The notes under the pieces were generated by a model. It was not told where the DNA came from. It was given only the letters and a program-made list of their open reading frames with translations, and made no database searches. Both the position numbers and the translations under genes were made by a program. Below, piece after piece: positions 39,531 to 46,203 of a DNA stretch of 64,000 nt (its first letter is position 1; each line of letters starts with the position of its first letter). Source of the DNA: Albirhodobacter sp048262715 (GTDB lineage Bacteria > Pseudomonadota > Alphaproteobacteria > Rhodobacterales > Rhodobacteraceae); contig JBLXEV010000003.1 in assembly GCA_048262715.1 (NCBI GenBank), positions 62,001 through 126,000 on the forward strand, read 5' to 3'.

Positions 39531-40391
39531 TCAGCTGAGCGCGGCAATCGCCTCGGCCTTGGCCAGAGTTTGCCGCGCCGTCACGATATGCAGATTTTCG
39601 ACAATTCTGCCATCCACAACCGCAACCCCCTGCCCTGCAGCCTCCGCTTCGGTGAAGGCGGCGATCTGACGTTGCGCCAGATCAATCTCGGCCTCGGAGG
39701 GCGCGAAAGCGGCATTTGCGATCTCGAGCTGCGCAGGATGGATCAGGGTTTTGCCATCGAACCCCATATCGCGGCCCTGTTCGCATTCCCCGCTCAAGCC
39801 CTCGTCATCCTTGAACGCGTTATACACCCCGTCGAGGATCACCAGCCCGTGCGCTTTTGCCGCAAGCAGACACAGGCCCAGCCCCGCCTGCATTGCCAAG
39901 CGATCAGGGCGGAACCGCGCGCCAAGTTCTTTGGCGAGATCATTCGTGCCCATCACCATGCCCTCAAGGCGCGGATGCGCTGCGATGGCGGGCGCATTAA
40001 GCATCCCCGCTGCGGTTTCCATCATCGCCCAGAGCGGCACATCAGGGATCACCGTCGCGACTGCATCGAGATCGGCGGGCGAGGAGACTTTCGGGATAAG
40101 CACCGCGTCGATTTGCACGCCCGATTGGATGGCCGCCGCGAAGGCTTCAAGATCGGCACGTCCCCACTCGGTATCGAGGCCATTCACCCGCACGATCTTT
40201 GCCCGCGCCCCGTAACCGCCCTGCGCCAATGTCTGTGCAAGCAATGCGCGCGCAGCAGCCTTCTCGTCAGGCGCGACGGCGTCTTCGAGATCGAACAGGA
40301 TCGCATCGCAAGGCAGGGCCTTCGCCTTTTCCAACGCGCGCTCCTTGGAGCCAGGAATATAGAGCGCCGAGCGATAGGGGCGGGTGGTCAT
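39531..40391 (-). CDS. mcl2: (3S)-malyl-CoA thioesterase, CitE-like
   Basis: 286 residues from ATG 40391 (GGAGGT upstream). CitE/HpcH fold: RSALYIPGSKERALEKAKAL, ILFDLEDAVAPDEKAAAR, MMETAAGMLNAP and the metal-binding ligands in DLEDAV and LEGMVMGTNDLAKELG. The length is that of the thioesterase Mcl2 (about 285) rather than the lyase Mcl1 (about 320). Mcl2 hydrolyses (3S)-malyl-CoA to malate, the exit of the ethylmalonyl-CoA pathway. First gene of the operon mcl2-nnrU-DUF1737-mch. The lyase mcl1 itself is not in the window. Confidence 0.87.
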   Translation of the reverse strand: MTTRPYRSALYIPGSKERALEKAKALPCDAILFDLEDAVAPDEKAAARALLAQTLAQGGYGARAKIVRVNGLDTEWGRADLEAFAAAIQSGVQIDAVLIPKVSSPADLDAVATVIPDVPLWAMMETAAGMLNAPAIAAHPRLEGMVMGTNDLAKELGARFRPDRLAMQAGLGLCLLAAKAHGLVILDGVYNAFKDDEGLSGECEQGRDMGFDGKTLIHPAQLEIANAAFAPSEAEIDLAQRQIAAFTEAEAAGQGVAVVDGRIVENLHIVTARQTLAKAEAIAALS

Positions 40392-40595
40392 CGTGGAGGT
40401 CTCCTCGCAATAATCTTTCGCCAGAGAGCACATGGGCGGTATATTTGACAAGGAAAGATTTGCCGCATCGCAGAAAATTTGACGCGAACCACGCCCACGG
40501 CCCAAAGCGACGCGCTGTCGGTTAACCTTATCTTCGGCTCTCCAGCGCAGGGTTTACCCCATCAGATACGCGCCATTCTCGAGAGGAGATCCGAG

Positions 40596-40904
40596 ATGAA
40601 ATCCAAGCTCTTCGCCCTGTCTTTCGGCTTTGCTGCCCTCATATTGGCCGTGCAGAACGCCCATGCCGCACCAAGCTGCGGGCCGCGCGCGGATATCCTG
40701 AGCCAACTCGCGGATCGCTACGCGGAAACCCGGCAATCCATTGGCATAGCTGCGAATAATACCGTGGTGGAGACCTTCGCATCCGCCTCGGGAAGCTGGT
40801 CGATCATCGTGACGATGGCCAATGGCGAGAGCTGCCTGATTGCCTCCGGCCAGTATTTCGAGATGCGCATGGAAAGCCTACCCGCGCAAGGTGAGCCTGC
40901 ATAA
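40596..40904 (+). CDS. Small secreted protein
   Basis: 102 residues from ATG 40596 (GAGAGGAG upstream). Signal peptide MKSKLFALSFGFAALILAVQ ending at AHA, then a mature part of about 78 residues with two Cys (SCGPRADI, GESCLIASG) that could form a disulfide. Segments RYAETRQSIGIAANNTVVE and ASGSWSIIVTMANGESC recur in uncharacterised alphaproteobacterial periplasmic proteins. Function unknown. It is convergent with the TauE gene, six bases between the stops, and divergent from mcl2 across 204 bp. Confidence 0.85.
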   Translation: MKSKLFALSFGFAALILAVQNAHAAPSCGPRADILSQLADRYAETRQSIGIAANNTVVETFASASGSWSIIVTMANGESCLIASGQYFEMRMESLPAQGEPA

Positions 40905-40910
40905 ACGGGC

Positions 40911-41657
40911 TTAGCCGAACACGGATTTCCATATCAGTTGCATGGAGATCAAAAGCAGCGCCCATGTGACGATCTTATAGAACAGGTCTTGTGGGACGAT
41001 CTTCACCAGCTTCACCCCCGCGAAGACCGAGATCGAGGCCGGTATCGCCAGCACGAGTGCGGTTTCCAACGAACTCAGGTTGATCTGCCCCAGCGCGATA
41101 TAGGGGATCAGCTTGATCGCATTGACCCAGGCGAAGGCAATGGTAGCGGTGCCTGCGAAGACCGATTTCTCCATGCGGAGCGGGATCGTATAGGCTTGGA
41201 AGGGCGGGCCGCCGGAATGGCTCACAAAGCTGGTGAACCCCGTGATCGTGCCCCAAAAGAGGCCAGGGCCGAGTTTCGCGCGGCGCGCCTCTCCAAGGCT
41301 AGGGCGTAGCAAGGCATTGAGCGCAAACACAAACCCGATCGCCCCGACCAGCCCCATCACCGCCTGCTCCGGCACGATCGAGGCTGTCGCCCAGCCGACC
41401 CCGACCCCGATAGCGGTGGCCGGGAACATAATTTTGAGGACACGCGCGTTGAAATGGTGGCGGTAGGCGTAAAGCCCGAAGAGATCCGATACGATATAGA
41501 CAGGCAGCAAGAGCCCCGCCCCCGCAACAGGGTTCATCACCACCGCGAGCAAGGGCACCGAGAGTGAGCTGGCCATCGGCAGCCCGCCCTTCGCGAGGCC
41601 AACCGAAATTGCGGCGATGACCGCAACCACCCAGCCCCAAAAATCCAGTTCCAGCAT
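40911..41657 (-). CDS. TauE/SafE family sulfite/organosulfonate exporter
   Basis: 248 residues and about seven to eight membrane spans. Repeated family motifs: WVVAVIAAISVGLAKGGLPM at the N-terminus and GLFWGTITGFTSFVSHSGGPPF in the middle. The family exports sulfite, sulfoacetate or other small acids and is common in marine alphaproteobacteria. No sulfonate-degrading genes are adjacent, so the substrate is open. Monocistronic. The 327-bp gap to mdh is described separately. Confidence 0.9.
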   Translation of the reverse strand: MLELDFWGWVVAVIAAISVGLAKGGLPMASSLSVPLLAVVMNPVAGAGLLLPVYIVSDLFGLYAYRHHFNARVLKIMFPATAIGVGVGWATASIVPEQAVMGLVGAIGFVFALNALLRPSLGEARRAKLGPGLFWGTITGFTSFVSHSGGPPFQAYTIPLRMEKSVFAGTATIAFAWVNAIKLIPYIALGQINLSSLETALVLAIPASISVFAGVKLVKIVPQDLFYKIVTWALLLISMQLIWKSVFG

Positions 41658-41984
41658 TCGCCCGCCTCATTCAGAATCACGTATCGCTCTTCGCTCCCCG
41701 TTAGGGGGGCCGCCCAAAGCTCGTTAGCAACGCCCAGATAGACGGGAAGACCGAGTCGATACCGCTAACGTGTTGCACCGCGGCGGCCCGAAAGAAAAGC
41801 CGCAGTCACGGGCATATGCCAAAATGCGCAGCATTCGACCAGAATTTCCGCGTAAATTCGGTGTGCAACCGCATACAATAGCGCCCTCCGCCCGCTGCTA
41901 TGCAGCACCACCCTTGCCAGATCGCCCCCAAAGGGCTAACCCATCCGCGTCAGAATACATCAATCCACCTGACCGGAGGACCTC
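41658..41984. other. 327-bp intergenic region, promoter region of mdh and of the TauE gene
   Basis: Divergent region. It contains TACAAT at 41873-41878 as a possible -10 element for mdh but no convincing -35. Several GTTAGC/GCTAAC-like words are scattered between 41700 and 41775 without regular spacing. No open frame with a ribosome site and no TGTGATCACA site were found. Confidence 0.4.
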
Positions 41985-42947
41985 ATGGCCAGACCCAAAA
42001 TCGCGCTTATCGGCGCGGGCCAGATTGGCGGCACGCTCGCTCATCTCGCTGCGATCAAAGAACTCGGTGACGTTGTTCTGTTCGATATTTCTGAAGGCAC
42101 ACCGCAAGGCAAAGCCCTCGATATCGCTGAATCCGGCCCCTCCGAGGGCTTCGACGCCGTGATGAAAGGCACCAACGACTACGCCGATATCGCGGGCGCA
42201 GACGTGTGCATCGTGACCGCAGGCGTGCCGCGCAAGCCCGGCATGTCGCGTGACGATCTTCTCGGGATCAACCTGAAGGTCATGAAATCGGTCGGCGAAG
42301 GCATTGCCAAGCATGCCCCGAACGCTTTCGTTATCTGCATCACCAACCCGCTCGACGCGATGGTTTGGGCGCTGCGCGAATTCTCCGGCCTGCCGCATGA
42401 GAAAGTCGTCGGCATGGCGGGTGTGCTCGATTCGGCGCGCTTCCGTCACTTCCTGTCGGTCGAATTCGGCGTCTCGATGCGCGATGTCACCGCTTTCGTG
42501 CTCGGCGGCCACGGCGACACCATGGTGCCGCTCGCGCGCTACTCGACCGTTGGCGGCATCCCGCTGCCGGATTTGGTCGAAATGGGCTGGACCACGCAAG
42601 ACAAGCTCGACGCGATCATCCAGCGCACCCGTGACGGCGGCGCAGAGATCGTAGGCCTGCTGAAAACCGGTTCGGCTTTCTACGCGCCTGCAACCTCGGC
42701 GATTGAGATGGCAGAAGCCTACCTCAAAGACCAAAAGCGCGTCCTGCCCTGCGCAGCTTACGTCAAAGGCGCACTCGGCCTCGACGGCATGTATGTCGGC
42801 GTTCCGACTGTGATCGGCGCTGGCGGCATCGAGAAAGTCATCGACATCAAGCTGGGCAAAGACGAGCAAGCGATGTTCGACAAATCCGTTGAGGCCGTGA
42901 AGGGCCTCGTGGAAGCGTGCAAAGGTATCGATTCTTCGCTGGCATAA
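41985..42947 (+). CDS. mdh: Malate dehydrogenase
   Basis: 320 residues of the LDH-like type. NAD site IALIGAGQIGGTLAHLAAI with Asp in VLFDISEG (NAD preference); substrate Arg in PRKPGMSRDDLLGIN and the catalytic His in GGHGDTMVPLARYS. It oxidises malate to oxaloacetate. GGAGG lies nine bases before the ATG at 41985. It has its own strong terminator, so it is separate from sucCD, although the order mdh-sucCD is conserved in the group. Confidence 0.98.
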   Translation: MARPKIALIGAGQIGGTLAHLAAIKELGDVVLFDISEGTPQGKALDIAESGPSEGFDAVMKGTNDYADIAGADVCIVTAGVPRKPGMSRDDLLGINLKVMKSVGEGIAKHAPNAFVICITNPLDAMVWALREFSGLPHEKVVGMAGVLDSARFRHFLSVEFGVSMRDVTAFVLGGHGDTMVPLARYSTVGGIPLPDLVEMGWTTQDKLDAIIQRTRDGGAEIVGLLKTGSAFYAPATSAIEMAEAYLKDQKRVLPCAAYVKGALGLDGMYVGVPTVIGAGGIEKVIDIKLGKDEQAMFDKSVEAVKGLVEACKGIDSSLA

Positions 42948-42971
42948 GCCACAGGGAATTGACTTGAGACA

Positions 42972-42997
42972 GGCGCGGCTTCGGCCGCGCCTTTTTT
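42972..42997 (+). terminator. Intrinsic terminator of mdh
   Basis: Stem GGCGCGGC/GCCGCGCC with a TTCG tetraloop, followed by TTTTTT (42992-42997). Textbook rho-independent terminator. Confidence 0.95.
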
Positions 42998-43324
42998 GTT
43001 TCGCTGCGCAGGCTCTGGCCTCAAGAATGCTCGAAAGGCGGCGTCTTCCCCAAGCGTCATGGCCTACCGTCGGGTTGGATCTGCGCTGCACCGAAACGTC
43101 ATCGTGTACCACGGCGCTGCCGATTCATGCTGCTTTGCAGCGTAATGGACGCATCGGGCGCCTGTTTCCGTTAACAAATTAGTTTTGTGATCACACTCTT
43201 CAAAACTGTGATCACAAAATCGACTATTCCGCCCCGATTGGACGATTTGAACGATTTACCAGTTTGCCCATCCCCCGATCTATGGCATTCAAACGCCCAA
43301 ATTGCACCAGCATGGGAAACTGCC
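42998..43324 (+). other. Regulatory region upstream of sucC
   Basis: 327 bp between the mdh terminator and the sucC ATG. It holds the operator pair at 43186-43216; the 109 bases between operators and ATG must contain the promoter and leader. I found no convincing -35/-10 pair. GC content falls from about 43170 onward. No gene seen. Confidence 0.55.
43186..43216 (+). promoter_or_regulatory. Tandem TGTGATCACA operators upstream of sucC
   Basis: Two perfect 10-bp palindromes (43186-43195 and 43207-43216), centres 21 bp apart, 109 bases before the sucC ATG. Same word and same spacing as upstream of sdhC. Confidence 0.77.
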
Positions 43325-44518
43325 ATGAACATTCATGAATATCAGGCCAAAGCTCTTCTGAAGAGCTACGGCTGCCCCGTCTCGGACGGCCAACCCGTTT
43401 TCAAAGCGGAAGACGCCAAAACTGCTGCCGGTCAACTCGGTGGCCCGCTTTGGGTTGTCAAAGCACAGATCCACGCTGGTGGCCGCGGCAAAGGCAAGTT
43501 CAAAGAAGCTGCCGCCGGTGAAAAAGGCGGCGTCCGCCTTGCGAAATCGGTGGAAGAAGCTGCTGAGCTGACCAAGCAGATGCTCGGCCGCACGCTGGTT
43601 ACGCACCAGACAGGCCCTGCGGGCAAGCAAGTCAACCGCATCTATATCGAAGACGGTTCCGACATCTCGCGCGAACTCTACCTCGCGCTGCTCGTTGATC
43701 GCCAAACCTCGCGCGTGTCCTTCGTTGTCTCCACTGAGGGCGGCATGGACATTGAAGAGGTCGCAGCGTCGACCCCTGAGAAAATCATCTCCTTCTCCGT
43801 TGATCCGGCATCCGGTCTCTCGGATTTCCACGGCCGCCGCGTTGCTTTCGCACTCGGTCTGGAAGGCGCACAGGTCAAGCAATGCGTGGCTCTCGTGAAG
43901 AACCTCTACCGTGCCTTCATCGAGAAAGACATGGAGATGCTCGAGATCAACCCGCTGATCGTGATGACCGACGGCAACCTCAAAGTGCTCGACGCGAAAG
44001 TGTCCTTCGACGGCAACGCGATGTATCGCCACGCCGATATCGCCGCCCTGCGCGATGAAACCGAAGAAGATCCTAAAGAGCTCGCAGCGTCGAAATTCGA
44101 CCTGAACTACATCGCGCTCGACGGTGAAATCGGCTGCATGGTGAACGGCGCTGGCTTGGCGATGGCCACGATGGACATCATCAAACTCTACGGCGCAGAA
44201 CCTGCCAACTTCCTCGACGTAGGCGGCGGTGCGACCAAAGAGAAAGTGACCGAAGCTTTCAAAATCATCACCTCGGACCCGAACGTTAAAGGGATCCTCG
44301 TGAACATCTTCGGCGGCATCATGCGCTGCGACGTGATCGCAGAGGGCGTGATCTCGGCAGTCAAAGAAGTCGGCCTGCAGGTTCCGCTCGTTGTCCGCCT
44401 TGAAGGCACCAACGTCGAACTCGGCAAAGAGATCATCCAGAACTCTGGCCTCAATGTGATCGCAGGCGACAACCTCGCCGATGCCGCTCAGAAAATTGTC
44501 AAAGCGGTGAAAGGGTAA
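43325..44518 (+). CDS. sucC: Succinyl-CoA synthetase beta subunit
   Basis: 397 residues from ATG 43325; the open frame continues upstream but MNIHEYQAKALLKSYG is the universal N-terminus. ATP-grasp domain (1-240: VVKAQIHAGGRGKGKF, EINPLIVMTDGNLKVLDAKV) and CoA-ligase domain with CMVNGAGLAMATMDIIKLYG and FGGIMRCDVIAEGV. With SucD it converts succinyl-CoA to succinate with nucleotide phosphorylation. First gene of the suc cluster, four bases before sucD. Confidence 0.98.
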   Translation: MNIHEYQAKALLKSYGCPVSDGQPVFKAEDAKTAAGQLGGPLWVVKAQIHAGGRGKGKFKEAAAGEKGGVRLAKSVEEAAELTKQMLGRTLVTHQTGPAGKQVNRIYIEDGSDISRELYLALLVDRQTSRVSFVVSTEGGMDIEEVAASTPEKIISFSVDPASGLSDFHGRRVAFALGLEGAQVKQCVALVKNLYRAFIEKDMEMLEINPLIVMTDGNLKVLDAKVSFDGNAMYRHADIAALRDETEEDPKELAASKFDLNYIALDGEIGCMVNGAGLAMATMDIIKLYGAEPANFLDVGGGATKEKVTEAFKIITSDPNVKGILVNIFGGIMRCDVIAEGVISAVKEVGLQVPLVVRLEGTNVELGKEIIQNSGLNVIAGDNLADAAQKIVKAVKG

Positions 44519-44522
44519 TCCA

Positions 44523-45407
44523 ATGGCCGTTCTCGTAAACGAAAACACCAAAGTCATCTGCCAGGGCTTCACCGGCTCGCAAGGCACGTTCCACTCGGAA
44601 CAGGCGATTGCTTACGGCACCAAAATGGTCGGCGGCGTCACGCCGGGCAAAGGCGGCACCAGCCACCTGAACCTGCCGGTCTTCAACTCGGTGCACGAGG
44701 CGCGCGAGCGCACCGGCGCCAACGCATCGGCGATCTATGTGCCGCCGCCGTTCGCAGCCGACTCGATCTTGGAAGCCATCGATGCGGAGATGGAGCTCAT
44801 CGTCTGCATCACCGAAGGCATCCCGGTTCTGGACATGATGCGCGTCAAGCGCGCGCTGGAAGGCTCGAAATCGCGCCTGATCGGGCCGAACTGCCCGGGC
44901 GTGATCACGCCGGACGCCTGCAAAATCGGCATCATGCCGGGGCACATCCACCGTCGTGGCTCCGTCGGCGTTGTCTCGCGCTCGGGCACGCTGACCTATG
45001 AAGCCGTGAAGCAAACCACCGATCTCGGCCTCGGCCAATCCTCGGCTGTGGGCATCGGCGGCGACCCGATCAAGGGTTCGGAGCATATCGACATCCTCGA
45101 GATGTTCTTGGCCGATCCGGAAACCACCTCGATCATCATGATCGGCGAAATCGGTGGCTCGGCAGAAGAAGAAGCCGCGCAATTCCTCGCCGACGAGAAG
45201 AAAAAGGGCCGTTGGAAGCCGACCGCTGGTTTCATTGCTGGCCGCACCGCCCCTCCGGGCCGTCGCATGGGCCATGCCGGGGCAATCGTCTCGGGCGGCA
45301 AAGGCGACGCAGAGAGCAAGATCGAAGCGATGAAAGCCGCTGGCATCATCGTGGCGGAAAGCCCTGCACACCTCGGCCAAGCCGTGGTTGAGGCAATTAA
45401 GGCCTGA
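44523..45407 (+). CDS. sucD: Succinyl-CoA synthetase alpha subunit
   Basis: 294 residues. CoA-binding fold GFTGSQGTFHSEQAI; ICITEGIPVLDMMRVK; IGPNCPGVITPDACKIGIMP. The phosphorylated His lies in GRRMGHAGAIVSGGKGDA, near residue 250. Partner of SucC. A GC hairpin (45445-45466) lies downstream but lacks a T run, so some readthrough to the following genes is possible. Confidence 0.98.
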   Translation: MAVLVNENTKVICQGFTGSQGTFHSEQAIAYGTKMVGGVTPGKGGTSHLNLPVFNSVHEARERTGANASAIYVPPPFAADSILEAIDAEMELIVCITEGIPVLDMMRVKRALEGSKSRLIGPNCPGVITPDACKIGIMPGHIHRRGSVGVVSRSGTLTYEAVKQTTDLGLGQSSAVGIGGDPIKGSEHIDILEMFLADPETTSIIMIGEIGGSAEEEAAQFLADEKKKGRWKPTAGFIAGRTAPPGRRMGHAGAIVSGGKGDAESKIEAMKAAGIIVAESPAHLGQAVVEAIKA

Positions 45408-45444
45408 TCCGCGCAGGGGTGATACGCCCCTGACATACCGAATT

Positions 45445-45466
45445 GGGGCCGCTTGCGAGCGGCCCC
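45445..45466 (+). terminator. Hairpin after sucD, weak terminator or attenuator
   Basis: Stem GGGGCCGCT/AGCGGCCCC with TGCG loop, followed by TCCCCC rather than a T run. Confidence 0.45.
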
Positions 45467-45574
45467 TCCCCCGCCCCGCTCGCAAGCGCCAAGCAGTGTC
45501 CGCTCTGTTTTGCCCTTACATGCTGGGAAAACCGCCGTAACATGGGCGAATGGTTCGTTTAGGAGAATAAGGTA

Positions 45575-45928
45575 ATGTTCCTTCGTTTTACACTGCTTGC
45601 CCCCGCCCTGCTGACGCTTGCCGCTTGCGGTGCGCCCGTCGGCACAACCAGCATCCCCGATCAAACCGGCACAATCGTTTACGGCGGTCAGGACGTTCAC
45701 GCGAATTACGGCCCGATCACCACCCATCCGATCATTGGTCAGGGTAAAGTGCCCGCAGGCATGACGCCAACAGGCGGCACCGGCTATGCGGTTGCCAACA
45801 CCGCGCGCTCCAACGGCACCATTGTCAACGGCCAAGCCGCGCCCTGTGGCCCTGCGAACTCCGCCGCCTATTCGGACGGCTGCGCGCATTATGCAGGCGG
45901 CCCGATGGCGGCCAGCCCTTACCGCTGA
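45575..45928 (+). CDS. Putative lipoprotein
   Basis: 117 residues with AGGAG before the ATG. Signal sequence MFLRFTLLAPALLTLAACGA with lipobox TLAAC (Cys18). The mature part is Gly/Pro/Thr-rich (TIVYGGQDVHANYGPI, GMTPTGGTGYAVANTARSNG) with two Cys (APCGPANSA, SDGCAHYAGG). Probably an outer membrane lipoprotein; no recognised domain. Between sucD and sucA, same strand. Confidence 0.82.
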   Translation: MFLRFTLLAPALLTLAACGAPVGTTSIPDQTGTIVYGGQDVHANYGPITTHPIIGQGKVPAGMTPTGGTGYAVANTARSNGTIVNGQAAPCGPANSAAYSDGCAHYAGGPMAASPYR

Positions 45929-45956
45929 GCGATCAGCACCTGCGAGGAGGACGAAG

Positions 45957-46175
45957 ATGAGTTTCGTGCACCGCATCACGTCCGGCCTCGCAGGTGCCTC
46001 CCTCACAGGGATGGGCAAGGCAGGTTCGACACAGAAAACCCGTAAATCTCTCTTTGAAGTGAACGAGGGCACGGCCACGGCGCTTGCCCTCGCCACTCCC
46101 CGCGATATCTGTGGCCCCGCTACGGTGGCCCCGATCACAGCCGACGCCCCCTGCCATCCGGCAGGCCGAATGTAA
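45957..46175 (+). CDS. Small hypothetical protein upstream of sucA
   Basis: 72 residues from ATG 45957, supported by an excellent GAGGAGG site. The sequence starts MSFVHRITSGLAGASLTGMG and has a basic centre (KAGSTQKTRKSLFEV), then an Ala/Pro/Thr-rich part with two Cys. No known family. It ends 28 bases before sucA, so it may act as a leader peptide or a small partner of the complex. The frame continues upstream into the lipoprotein gene, but only this start has a ribosome site. Confidence 0.55.
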   Translation: MSFVHRITSGLAGASLTGMGKAGSTQKTRKSLFEVNEGTATALALATPRDICGPATVAPITADAPCHPAGRM

Positions 46176-46203
46176 CCGACCACCCGTCCCCCGAGGTGAC
46201 ATA

